A stretch of 64,000 bases of DNA from positions 682,001-746,000 of the forward strand of contig NZ_CP031844.2 of assembly GCF_003606345.3 (NCBI RefSeq), read 5' to 3'. The translations under genes and the position numbers were made by a program. Positions 8,461 through 16,858 of the stretch are shown here, in pieces. The notes beneath the pieces are model-generated. The model searched no databases and was not told the origin of the DNA. It saw only the letters and a program-made list of their open reading frames with translations. The first letter of the stretch is position 1. Every line of letters starts with the position of its first letter. Origin of the DNA: Bartonella krasnovii (GTDB lineage: Bacteria > Pseudomonadota > Alphaproteobacteria > Rhizobiales > Rhizobiaceae).

Positions 8461-9627
8461 TTAAGCTTGACCTGTAACATAAGCCGCCCATTTATCCATA
8501 TAGACACGGCGCTGTTCTAAATAATCAGTCCGACGATAAGCACGCTCTACTTTGCCCCCAACCGTATGACTTAGAATGGTTTCAGCGACCTCATAGGGGG
8601 CATCAGTTGTTTCAGCAAGCCAATCGCGTAAACTAGAGCGAAATCCATGCGGGCAGGCGTTCAGTCCAGCCTGTTGCATATACCTTGACATACAGCGTGC
8701 AGCGAGGGGACCGCGACCGGTTGCAGAAAAGAAGAAATCATTGCGAGAAAGCAAGCGCGCTTGTTTTAAAACTTCTAATGTTTCTGTTGATAAGGGGACG
8801 CGAAATTCTTTTGTGGTATCCCGTTTTCCTTTCATATTCTCAGCAGGAATAGTCCATATATCCCCATCAACTTGATCTTTATGAATATGACATAAAGGAT
8901 TGGTACGAACGCCTGTCAAAATAAGCAAGCGCAAAGCCAGTTGTGTTATAGCTGTTTTTTGACAAAGTGTTTTATAAAAAGCGGGCACCTCTCTCCAATC
9001 CATTGCTGGTAAATTTTGGACTTTATGGCGTTGTTTACCTAAAAGAGCGCGTGCTTTTTCTGTTGCTTGTAAATCAACATTCAATCCTAATGCAGCCGCA
9101 TGTTTGAGACAAAGATTAAGACGTATCAATGCTGTTCGAGCAGTTCCAGCTTTTATATGCCAGATAGGGGCAAGAACATTGCGTATTTTTGTTTGGGTAA
9201 TCTCAGAAACCGGCAGACAGCCTAATTTTGGTAAAATATGCAGTTTTAAAGGTGAAAGCCAATCTCCAGCCTTGCCATCATTTTTTAATTCAGCTTTACG
9301 ACTTTCAAAAGCATCCAACGCGATATCTTTTAAATAATGGAGATTACGCATTGCTTCACGCTTTTGTTTGTTGCGCTCTTTAATAGGGTCACGACCCTCA
9401 CGTAAAACAGAACGCCATTGGTTTGCACATTCGCGAGCTTGCTTTAAAGAGACATCTCTTAAAGCGCCCAAGCCCATTTCACGACGCCGCCCGTGAAGGG
9501 TATACCGTAAAATCCATTGAGCACCTCCATCTTTACGCTTATGAAGAAGCAAGCCGGCACCATCATTATATTTGCCAGCCCCCAATGTTGCGACAGATCT
9601 TGCATTAAGACGGTTCATAAGGACCAT
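8461..9627 (-). CDS. P4-type tyrosine integrase
   Basis: I choose the ATG at 9627 (388 residues) because AAAGGAG lies six bases before it; a longer frame begins at 9663. The N-terminus carries the DUF4102-like arm-binding domain (KYNDGAGLLLHKRKDGGAQW) and the middle the core-binding domain. The catalytic domain shows arginine in LTGVRTNP near 240, HGFRSSLRD near 320, histidine 354 in LSHTVGG and tyrosine 364 in RAYRRTDY, so the R-H-x-x-R-H-Y set is complete. It should integrate and excise the element; I did not find the attachment sites. A decayed relative lies at 19158-19805 on the other strand. Confidence 0.92.
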   Translation of the reverse strand: MVLMNRLNARSVATLGAGKYNDGAGLLLHKRKDGGAQWILRYTLHGRRREMGLGALRDVSLKQARECANQWRSVLREGRDPIKERNKQKREAMRNLHYLKDIALDAFESRKAELKNDGKAGDWLSPLKLHILPKLGCLPVSEITQTKIRNVLAPIWHIKAGTARTALIRLNLCLKHAAALGLNVDLQATEKARALLGKQRHKVQNLPAMDWREVPAFYKTLCQKTAITQLALRLLILTGVRTNPLCHIHKDQVDGDIWTIPAENMKGKRDTTKEFRVPLSTETLEVLKQARLLSRNDFFFSATGRGPLAARCMSRYMQQAGLNACPHGFRSSLRDWLAETTDAPYEVAETILSHTVGGKVERAYRRTDYLEQRRVYMDKWAAYVTGQA

Positions 9628-9776
9628 TTTTACTCCTTTCTTATACAAATTTAATCCACACACTCATCCCGCTTGTGATGTGCAAATGAGTGATTTTAAT
9701 TGATGCAACATAAACAGATTTGAAATGAGAAAATCTTACGTTATTCGGTGTTCTAATTCAATATGAATAACGCTAT

Positions 9777-9802
9777 ATTATCATTATAAATCAATGTGTT
9801 AT
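9777..9802. repeat. AT-rich direct repeat, copy A
   Basis: 15 identical bases (ATTATCATTATAAAT), followed by a looser match that includes TGTTAT, recur at 19876-19901 in the same orientation. Copy A spans the GTG start of the fibre gene. It may be an attachment-site relic or shared promoter DNA. The low complexity of the sequence limits confidence. Confidence 0.4.
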
Positions 9803-12800
9803 CAGGTTCATTAGCTACGGTATTGGAAAGTTTTGCAGAGGTTAAGCAGATAAGTGACAGCGCAGTGAATGTCTCGACAGAAGCTAAGAGATTAGCTGAT
9901 TCCTCAAAATTGATTGCTGAACGTGCAGAACAAACAGCGAGAGAAGCTTCTCAAACAGCCATGGAGACGACCCAAGTAGCAGCGACAGCAGTAGCGACGA
10001 GTCATGAAGTTAAGACGGTAGCGACCCAAGCGAGTCTTAAGGCGGATGGCGCCAAACAAACAGCGGATGATGCCAAGGATATGGCAGAAAATGCGAAAGT
10101 GTTATCGGAACGGGCAACATCTTCAGTTACAGAACTCACTCAAAGAGTATCACAAGTACAAACGTCAATAGAGACAGCATTAACAGAGGTAAGAGAAGGC
10201 AAACAGACAGCAGAGACTGCGAAAGAGACAGCAGATAAAGCGTCGTTGAAATCAGCACAAGCCCAACAGGATGCTTTAGAGGCTTCTAGACTAGCCAATG
10301 AAGCAAAAGTAGCAGCAGAACAAGCTTTACAAGCTGATAGACAAGCGATTCGTGAAGGGGATACAACGACAAAAAGTTTAGCAGAAGCTGTTCAGAAGAA
10401 AGCGGAATCAGCCGAGAGATTAGCCCAAGAAAGTAAGAGCGTTTGTGAAGAAGCCAAGCAACTAGCCATAGAAGCCAAGAATGCCTCGACGACTGCGCTT
10501 ACAGAAGCAAGCGATGCGAAGGAGAGAGCATCTACAGCGGTTACATCAGTCAATGAAGTTAGGAATATTTCTGAAGAAGTAAAAGGGTTAGCAGACACAG
10601 CGACGAGAGCATCAACAGAAGCGCAAAAGACATCGGAAGAAGCATTAAGAGAAGCAAGTTCTGCGAAGGTAATTGCCGATACGGCATCTAGCACAGCCAA
10701 TGATGCGAAAAGGAAAGCCGAAAGCGTAGAGAGTGTTGCAAATACAGCAAAAGAGGCGAGTGATCAAGCAAATCAAACAGCTGAATCAGCGAAGAGGCTT
10801 TCAGAAGAAGCGAAAGAGGAGGCAGGTCAAGCCAAGTCGACAGCCTTAGAAGCGAAAAATGCGGCGGATAATGCAAAGAGGCAAGCAGAAGAAGCCCAAC
10901 AAAGTGCGACAGAAGCCACGAAAGTAGCCAATGAATCCAAGTCTCTTGCAGAAGGAGCAGAACAAACAGCGAGAGATGCAAAGCAAACAGCCATGGAGAC
11001 GACTCAAGTAGCTGCGACAGCGGTAGCGACGTGTCATGAAGTTAAGGCTATAGCGACCCAAGCAAATGGTAAGGCAGATGAGGCAACAACGAAAGCCGAA
11101 AGGGTAGAGGCAATAGCAAATGAATCCAAACAAACAGCGATAAAAGCGACAATATTTGCAGAAACAGCCAAGCAGACAGCAGAGGAAGCCAAGGGTGTAG
11201 CAGATGGTGCATCTACGACAGCCAATGATGCCAAGGGTATTAGTGAAACAGCCTTGACAGCAGCTAATCGAGCAGATCAGAAGGTTACAGAGGTAAGGCA
11301 AGAAGTTTCACAAGCGGTTACGAGTGCAAGGGGAGCAAAGGACGGGGTCACAGCGGTGACCAGTTCAGTGAATGAGGTAAGACAGACAGTAGAACAAGCC
11401 CTAGCAGAGGTCACAAGCGTTAAGGCAAGCGTCTCTATCATAGAAACGACGGCAGGAGAGGCTAAGAGTGTATCAAGTGAAGCCAAACAAGTTTCAGAAA
11501 CGGCAAGAGTTAAAGCTGCAGAGGCGCAAGCTAATGCAACAGAAGCGATAAAGTTAGCCAATGAAGCGAAGGTAGCGGCAGAGCAATCGGTACGTTTAGA
11601 GGGTAAAACGATACGCGGTGGAGAGGCGATCAAGGTCTTGGCAGAAGATGCGAAGAGCAAAGCGGAAGAAGCAAAACAACGAGCGTCAGAAGCAAAAGAT
11701 GCGTCTTCAAATGCTCTCACGGCTTCTACAGAAGCAAAGGAGCAATCCGCACAGGCGATTACCTTAGTTAATGAGGCAAAAGGTATTAGTGAAGAAGCCA
11801 AGGACTTAGCGGAAAAAGCGACAGCAACCTCCACAGAGGCACAAAAGACAGCAGATCAAGCACGAACAGCATTGACTGATGCGAGCACGACGGCAAGCAC
11901 GGCATTAACCACAGCTAATGATGCGAAGAGGATTGCAGAAGCAGCCAAAACCTCATCAGAAGAGGCGAAGAATCTTGCACAAGTAAATAAGAATGTTTGT
12001 GATGAGGTTAAACAGACACTCAGTGATGTAAAAAGCCTTGCAGAGAGGGCGGTATCAACAGCCAATTCGGCAAAGCAGACAGATGATGATACGATACAAA
12101 AAGTCTCAGAATCATTGACGCAGTCGAGTACAGCGAAGAATATAGCAGAGGCTGCTAAAAGCGTAGCGGATAGTGCAAGCAAGAAAGCAACACAAGCAGA
12201 ACAGCAAGCAAGTGAGGCGACGAGAATAGCAGGAGAGGCGAAAAAAGTGGCAGAACAGGCTGTCCATTCTGGAAAGGCAGCAGGTCAAGATAGTGCAGAA
12301 GCTATAAAAAGCCTCGTTGAAGAAGCCAAGAATAAAGTAAGCGAAGCTAAGCAAGTAGCCGATAGTGCAAAGGTTAAAGCAAGTTTTGCAGAGAGTGCAG
12401 CAGAAGAGGCACAGGATGAAGCAAAGCAAGCACGTCAAGTAGCCGATAGTGCAAAGTCTATAGCAGAAGAGGCGAAAAGCACAGCGGGTGGGGCTGTCTC
12501 TAAAGCAGATCAAGCACAACAGGATGCATCAGAGGCGACAAGAGTAGCGAATGAAGCCAAGTCATTAGTAGAGCATATGGATGCAGAAACTTTGAAAAGT
12601 TTAGCCGAAGAAGCCAAGAGCAAGGCAGAAAGGGTAGAGACAGTAGTTAATACAGCGATGGGAACAGCATTATCTGCTAAGAGTATTTCGGAAGAAACCA
12701 AACAAGCCGTTAGTCGCGCACATTCTATAGCGGAAGAAGCGAAAGAGATAGCCAAAGAAGCCCAAGAAGAAGCAAGCCAAGCCAAACAAACGGCTGATAG

Positions 12801-14286
12801 TGCAAAATCTAAAGCCAATTTAGCGGCAACAGCAGCTGAAGAGGTACAAGAAGAAGTAAATAAAACGAAGGAAGCAGCCAATGAAGCAGACAAAATAGCT
12901 AAAGAAGCAAAAAAGACAGCAGATTCTGCCGAACATAATGCGAGGCAAGCGCGTAGTGAGGCAGAATCTGCGAAAAATATAGCTTATGACGCTAATAGTA
13001 ACTCTCACAACGCGAAGGAAATAGCCAATAGCGCTAAGACTACCGCAAGTTTAGCGAGTATGCACTCAGACGAAGCCAAGAAGAAAGCCGGAACAGCTGA
13101 GACACGAGCTTCAGAAGCAAAGAATGAAGCTGAAAAAGCCAAGCAATTAGCCAATAGTGCAAAGTCAACAGCAGATAGTGCGAAAAGTCTTACCGAACAA
13201 ACCAAACAGTCTTTAAGTACGACAAATCAAGAGCTTGGTGCTGTCAAGAGATCTTTAGCAACGGTAACAGCGACGATGAATTCTACGAAGAGTGCGGTAA
13301 CTGTAGCTCAGACAGAAGTCTCTCAAACAAAAGCGCTAACGCAAGATATAAACACTTTACTGAAACATTCTAATTTAAGCATTTTATCAGTTTCTAGTCC
13401 GTTTCTTGTTGCATCAGGAAAAAAACAAGTCACCTTGAAACAAGGAACCTACATTGCTCTTAATTTTAATAATGTATCATGGTTGCGTTATCCAAATGAT
13501 AAAAGAATAGATATTCCCCAAATTCTTTCACCAGGAAAGGACTATTATTTATATCTGGCATACGATGCGGGTAAAAATCAGGAGAAATTTGTTTTGTCAG
13601 TTAACGCGACCTATCCAGATGGATATACAGCGAATAATTCTCGTAAGATAGGAGGTTTCCATGCTCTTTGTGCGGATGTTGGAACGATTTCGGGGCATCC
13701 CTTATCAGGCTATAGAGCAGGGGATATATTACCCAATTCTGTGTGGTGTCTCAATCACCGCCCGCATAGTTCGCCAGAAGGAATGGTTTACGACCCCTCT
13801 ACAGACATGTGGGTAGATATTTATCTTCAGTCAGGCATCGGTGAAAATACGAAATCAGTCTATCGTACCAATATAACAACAAACCGTAGTTATACCGATC
13901 ATGCAACAGATATGGCGCGTGTTAAAAAATCTTTATTGAGTGATGAGGCGTTTGCTTCAGCCATGTATGGGAGTAACGATAAGAGAAGTATTCAAGGTAA
14001 AAAGGCGCCTTCTCCAAAACATTCTGGAGGACATAAGGATACGGCAAATCGTCGTATGATTTCTTACATTGGTTGTGAGGATGGTTGTGGCTATATATGG
14101 CAGTTTTTGTCAGGCTCTATTTTTTTCTCAACAAAAGATGATGTAGGGACTAAGGCAATGGTAGCTGGAGGGACTTGGAATAATGAAGAAGAGAGCCACC
14201 GATTTTCTCGAGGGTCCATAGCTATCAATGGTGGCAATGAACAAGTTTCGGCGCGTGGGTGCAGCCGTTCACGTCGTTTTGTCTAG
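9796..14286 (+). CDS. Giant heptad-repeat phage fibre with lectin-like C-terminal domain
   Basis: 1496 residues. From about residue 20 to 1190 the chain is a nearly unbroken series of 7-residue units of the form AKxxAxx, that is, a very long Ala-rich coiled coil. Four related breaks occur near residues 171, 591, 815 and 918, each of the form (V)AEQ ... KSLAEEAKSKAE. The last 300 residues are a globular domain with SRKIGGFH, GDILPNSVW, MVYDP, WVDIYLQSG, RRMISYIGCEDGCG and finally AGGTWNNEEESHRFSRGS ... VSARGCSRS. This resembles the C-type-lectin-fold tips of Mtd-like phage receptor-binding proteins. The only start is a GTG with no clear ribosome site, and an in-frame TAA ends seven bases before it, so the N-terminal (virion-binding) part may be lost. 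A lysis gene cluster follows. Confidence 0.8.
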   Translation: MLSGSLATVLESFAEVKQISDSAVNVSTEAKRLADSSKLIAERAEQTAREASQTAMETTQVAATAVATSHEVKTVATQASLKADGAKQTADDAKDMAENAKVLSERATSSVTELTQRVSQVQTSIETALTEVREGKQTAETAKETADKASLKSAQAQQDALEASRLANEAKVAAEQALQADRQAIREGDTTTKSLAEAVQKKAESAERLAQESKSVCEEAKQLAIEAKNASTTALTEASDAKERASTAVTSVNEVRNISEEVKGLADTATRASTEAQKTSEEALREASSAKVIADTASSTANDAKRKAESVESVANTAKEASDQANQTAESAKRLSEEAKEEAGQAKSTALEAKNAADNAKRQAEEAQQSATEATKVANESKSLAEGAEQTARDAKQTAMETTQVAATAVATCHEVKAIATQANGKADEATTKAERVEAIANESKQTAIKATIFAETAKQTAEEAKGVADGASTTANDAKGISETALTAANRADQKVTEVRQEVSQAVTSARGAKDGVTAVTSSVNEVRQTVEQALAEVTSVKASVSIIETTAGEAKSVSSEAKQVSETARVKAAEAQANATEAIKLANEAKVAAEQSVRLEGKTIRGGEAIKVLAEDAKSKAEEAKQRASEAKDASSNALTASTEAKEQSAQAITLVNEAKGISEEAKDLAEKATATSTEAQKTADQARTALTDASTTASTALTTANDAKRIAEAAKTSSEEAKNLAQVNKNVCDEVKQTLSDVKSLAERAVSTANSAKQTDDDTIQKVSESLTQSSTAKNIAEAAKSVADSASKKATQAEQQASEATRIAGEAKKVAEQAVHSGKAAGQDSAEAIKSLVEEAKNKVSEAKQVADSAKVKASFAESAAEEAQDEAKQARQVADSAKSIAEEAKSTAGGAVSKADQAQQDASEATRVANEAKSLVEHMDAETLKSLAEEAKSKAERVETVVNTAMGTALSAKSISEETKQAVSRAHSIAEEAKEIAKEAQEEASQAKQTADSAKSKANLAATAAEEVQEEVNKTKEAANEADKIAKEAKKTADSAEHNARQARSEAESAKNIAYDANSNSHNAKEIANSAKTTASLASMHSDEAKKKAGTAETRASEAKNEAEKAKQLANSAKSTADSAKSLTEQTKQSLSTTNQELGAVKRSLATVTATMNSTKSAVTVAQTEVSQTKALTQDINTLLKHSNLSILSVSSPFLVASGKKQVTLKQGTYIALNFNNVSWLRYPNDKRIDIPQILSPGKDYYLYLAYDAGKNQEKFVLSVNATYPDGYTANNSRKIGGFHALCADVGTISGHPLSGYRAGDILPNSVWCLNHRPHSSPEGMVYDPSTDMWVDIYLQSGIGENTKSVYRTNITTNRSYTDHATDMARVKKSLLSDEAFASAMYGSNDKRSIQGKKAPSPKHSGGHKDTANRRMISYIGCEDGCGYIWQFLSGSIFFSTKDDVGTKAMVAGGTWNNEEESHRFSRGSIAINGGNEQVSARGCSRSRRFV
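9925..10032 (+). repeat. Internal fibre repeat, copy 1
   Basis: This 108-base segment (residues 44-79, including AMETTQVAATAVAT and HEVK) recurs at 10957-11064 without gaps and with about a dozen mismatches. The offset is 1032 bases, exactly 344 codons, so the coiled coil grew by duplication of long in-frame blocks. Confidence 0.8.
10957..11064 (+). repeat. Internal fibre repeat, copy 2
   Basis: Second copy of the 108-base segment at 9925-10032, 344 codons further on. The main protein change is HEVK preceded by Cys instead of Ser. Confidence 0.8.
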
Positions 14287-14297
14287 GGGATATTGAG

Positions 14298-14627
14298 ATG
14301 ATAGATTATCCAGAACATTTAAATAGCAAGCAAGATTATCTGAATATGCTTTCTTTTGATAAGGCAGAAACGGTCAGAAGGCTCAAGGATCTTTTAGAGA
14401 CGCGTTTTTATTGGGTCTTTATTAAAGAGCTTAGTGACGGAGAAGATGGAATAGAAGATGATACGCATAAGGTTTGTCTAACAACGCAAATGCCGTCTGA
14501 TCTGAAAGGAGATTTTGTAGCCAAGCATTATCAATATGAATTACAGGAAAGCGATTATGCGCCGCTTTTTAATCTAGGATTTAGTGTTGAAGAAGTCGAG
14601 CAGTTGATCAAAGATCATAGCCAATAG
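14298..14627 (+). CDS. Small phage-associated protein of unknown function
   Basis: 109 residues from the ATG at 14298, which follows GGGGATATTGAG; a longer frame would begin inside the fibre gene at 14259 and has no support. The protein is acidic with no membrane segment. Visible stretches include DYPEHLNSKQDYLNMLSFDK and a C-terminal helix GFSVEEVEQLIKDHSQ. I do not recognise the family. The gene starts 12 bases after the fibre gene and is followed by a terminator, so it is cotranscribed with the fibre; a tail-fibre assembly or chaperone role would fit the position, but this is inference. A short decayed copy of its 5' end is seen at 61125-61168. Confidence 0.65.
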   Translation: MIDYPEHLNSKQDYLNMLSFDKAETVRRLKDLLETRFYWVFIKELSDGEDGIEDDTHKVCLTTQMPSDLKGDFVAKHYQYELQESDYAPLFNLGFSVEEVEQLIKDHSQ

Positions 14628-14653
14628 AAGATTATAAAAGAAGATTTTAATCC

Positions 14654-14680
14654 AGCCCCACTGATGTGGGGCTTTTTTTA
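14654..14680 (+). terminator. Rho-independent terminator after fibre operon
   Basis: AGCCCCAC and GTGGGGCT form a perfect 8-bp stem with loop TGAT, directly followed by a run of seven T. It is the strongest terminator seen in the window and separates the fibre genes from the lysozyme gene. Confidence 0.9.
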
Positions 14681-14692
14681 TGGGAGCGTCAG

Positions 14693-15355
14693 ATGAGAAA
14701 GATATCAAGGGAAGGGTTAGAGCTTATCAAACAATGGGAAGGCTTGCGTTTAGAGGCATATAGAGATTTAGCATGCATTTGGACGATAGGGTATGGTCAC
14801 ACCAACAATGCCGGTACTCCGCTTGTCAAAAAAGGCATGCGTATTACGAAAGAGGAAGCAGAAAAAATCCTTTGTGAGGACTTAAAGCAATTTGAGAAGA
14901 CGGTAGAGGAATCTGTAACAGTTTCGTTAACAGATAACCAATTCGCAGCCTTGGTGTCGTTTTGCTATAACGTAGGAACGAAAGCTTTTTGCAAGTCAAC
15001 GTTGTTGAAGAAGCTTAATCAAGGGGATTATGAAGCAGTTCCTGGTGAATTACAGAAATGGAATAAAGTGGGGGGCAAGCCTTTTATAGGTTTAGTCAAC
15101 CGTCGAGCAGCCGAAGCTGGTTTATGGGTAAAAGGGTCTTACATTGCTTCGAATTATGAACGGGTAGAAACGCGTAGTGCAACTGGTCTTTTAAAGATAG
15201 AAGCACTCGCGCCGATTATAGGGTCTTGTTCTGGGTTTGGAGGTTTTTTGGTAGGCAATGGACCGGTCCAATGGGCATTAGCAGGCATCATGGTCTTAGC
15301 CGCTTGTACAGGACTGGTGATTGTTGCCAAGCGGTTTAAGGAGCAGCGTTTGTAA
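14693..15355 (+). CDS. GH24 phage lysozyme with C-terminal membrane segment
   Basis: 220 residues from the ATG at 14693, preceded by GGGAGCG; the upstream GTG at 14666 lies inside the terminator stem and is rejected. E16, D25 and T31 have the spacing of the T4 lysozyme catalytic triad (E11, D20, T26), within WEGLRLEAYRDLACIWTIGY. The domain ends near residue 155. The C-terminus adds a hydrophobic segment of about 18 residues (roughly 195-212, AGIMVLAACTGLVIV) and a basic tail. It would cut peptidoglycan from the periplasm. The tail anchor is unlike the usual N-terminal signal-anchor of SAR endolysins. A one-TM protein gene follows. Confidence 0.88.
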   Translation: MRKISREGLELIKQWEGLRLEAYRDLACIWTIGYGHTNNAGTPLVKKGMRITKEEAEKILCEDLKQFEKTVEESVTVSLTDNQFAALVSFCYNVGTKAFCKSTLLKKLNQGDYEAVPGELQKWNKVGGKPFIGLVNRRAAEAGLWVKGSYIASNYERVETRSATGLLKIEALAPIIGSCSGFGGFLVGNGPVQWALAGIMVLAACTGLVIVAKRFKEQRL

Positions 15356-15396
15356 TTTTTTGGTTTAAAAGATTAAGCAACAGGGAGCACGTTTAT

Positions 15397-15627
15397 GTGG
15401 TTGGCAAAATGAGTAGCAATCAAAGTAAGCGGAGAAAAGACCTTTCGGAAACGGAACAACAGCTTCTTCACGAGATGATAGAAACGTACCAAGGCATAAA
15501 GATGATGTCACGCATTATGAAGTGGATAGCCTTTATTGTCTTTATGTTTGTAATCGATGTGTCCCGTTTTATGGATGCCATAGAAAATAGCTTCTCACAC
15601 TTAAAAAAGTGGATAACAAAAAGTTAG
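15397..15627 (+). CDS. Small one-TM protein, holin candidate
   Basis: 76 residues if the GTG at 15397 is used (AGGGAGC lies nine bases before it); an ATG at 15409 is an alternative. A charged helix (KRRKDLSETEQQLLHEMIET) precedes one membrane segment (MKWIAFIVFMFVIDV) and a basic tail. I do not recognise the family. Position directly after the lysozyme and size suggest a role in lysis as holin or spanin-like partner. This is context inference. Confidence 0.55.
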   Translation: MVGKMSSNQSKRRKDLSETEQQLLHEMIETYQGIKMMSRIMKWIAFIVFMFVIDVSRFMDAIENSFSHLKKWITKS

Positions 15628-15636
15628 AGAAAACCT

Positions 15637-16059
15637 ATGTTTGATACACCGCATAGAATTAGATTTTTAAAAACTCATAATGGAGATGCAAGCTTAAAAC
15701 AAGATTGCCTCTTAACATCAGAAACGAATCTTCGTTGGCAAAATTTTTTAAATAATCTTCTCATAGTTAGCTATCATCATCATAAAAAAAATAAAGTAAA
15801 AAATCCAGATATTAGTTTTCAGAAGCATGTGATTGATGTTTCAGATGATGATGCAATAGCACAGCGTATTGCGTTGATTAGTTATTATTTGTCTAATTAC
15901 CTCTTCAAGGAGGATTTTGATGAATGCTATATCGCAAAATGCTACAGCTCCGATAGTTTTGACGATTTTTATTTTGTGATAAAAGTAAACGGTTTTAGTT
16001 TTCCACTTCATTTAGGAAACAAGAAATACCGTAAGATTTTTTATTCTAAAATTATCTAA
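15637..16059 (+). CDS. Hypothetical protein in phage block
   Basis: 140 residues, no membrane segment, rich in aromatic and charged residues, including ISYYLSNYLFKEDFDECYIA and a C-terminal strand-like part (DFYFVIKVNGFSFPLHLGNK). I do not recognise it. It starts nine bases after the one-TM gene and 16 bases separate it from the methyltransferase gene, so the four genes look like one operon. Confidence 0.6.
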   Translation: MFDTPHRIRFLKTHNGDASLKQDCLLTSETNLRWQNFLNNLLIVSYHHHKKNKVKNPDISFQKHVIDVSDDDAIAQRIALISYYLSNYLFKEDFDECYIAKCYSSDSFDDFYFVIKVNGFSFPLHLGNKKYRKIFYSKII

Positions 16060-16075
16060 ACTTCTCCTTAAAAAT

Positions 16076-16858
16076 ATGACAAAACAAGAATTTACACAGA
16101 CACTGTTTGCGTGGATGGGTGGAAAACATTATCTACGTAAGAAAATTATACCGATTTTAAATAGTATTGATCATGAAACCTATATTGAACCGTTTTTAGG
16201 TTCAGGGGTTATTTTTCTAAACAAACGACCAGCGAAATATTCCGTCATTAATGATTTGAATGGAGAGATCACGAATCTGTTTCAATGTGTTCAAAATGAC
16301 TTTGATGATTTAGCCAAAAGATTAGAGTGGTTTGTTTGTTCAAGACAGTTGTTTTTTGAACTTGCTGCTATTGAACCAGAGAGCTTATCGAAAATTGAAA
16401 GAGCAGCACGCTTTTTGTTTCTTCAACGTTGTGTGATGTATGGGAAAGAAGATTACTATTCTTTTAGCTTTGTAGGAAAAAAAACGGTAAGCTTTAATCC
16501 GGACAAACTTTTAGCAAGAATGAAACGTGTTAGACAGAAGCTTCTTGATACGACGATCTTAAACTTATCGTGGGAGCGGGTTGTTGAACTTTTTGATGCG
16601 CCCGACAGTTTATTTTATCTAGACCCGCCTTATTTTATAAAGAAGAAATGCTATAGTTCAGGTAATTTTGTTGAAGATGATTTTGTTAATATGGCAAAAG
16701 TTCTCAAAGGCATTCAAGGCAAATTTGTCTTGAGTCTGAATGATTGTGATGCTGTTAGAGAGATTTTTAAAGATTTTGACTTTTTAGAATTAGAGACTCT
16801 TTGGACAGCAGGTACAGCAAAAAAAACACTTCGAAAAGAAGTGCTGATTCGTAATTGA
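16076..16858 (+). CDS. D12-class (Dam-type) adenine-N6 DNA methyltransferase
   Basis: 260 residues. FAWMGGKHYL (11-20) and EPFLGSG (38-44) form the SAM site, and YLDPPYF near 182 is the catalytic DPPY motif of alpha-type adenine methyltransferases. Length is normal for the family. No restriction gene adjoins it, so it is an orphan enzyme; phages use these to shield their DNA or change host gene expression. The recognition site cannot be told, although GATC is common in the family. The last bases and the flank after the stop recur as a decayed copy at about 18940-19075. Confidence 0.9.
   Translation: MTKQEFTQTLFAWMGGKHYLRKKIIPILNSIDHETYIEPFLGSGVIFLNKRPAKYSVINDLNGEITNLFQCVQNDFDDLAKRLEWFVCSRQLFFELAAIEPESLSKIERAARFLFLQRCVMYGKEDYYSFSFVGKKTVSFNPDKLLARMKRVRQKLLDTTILNLSWERVVELFDAPDSLFYLDPPYFIKKKCYSSGNFVEDDFVNMAKVLKGIQGKFVLSLNDCDAVREIFKDFDFLELETLWTAGTAKKTLRKEVLIRN

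Noticed and set aside
10392..13205. Several long open frames on the minus strand opposite the fibre gene (up to 185 codons)
   Set aside because: They arise because the Ala/Ser/Lys/Glu-rich repeat has few codons whose complement is a stop. Their proteins are low-complexity Ala/Ser/Leu or Cys strings with no ribosome sites.
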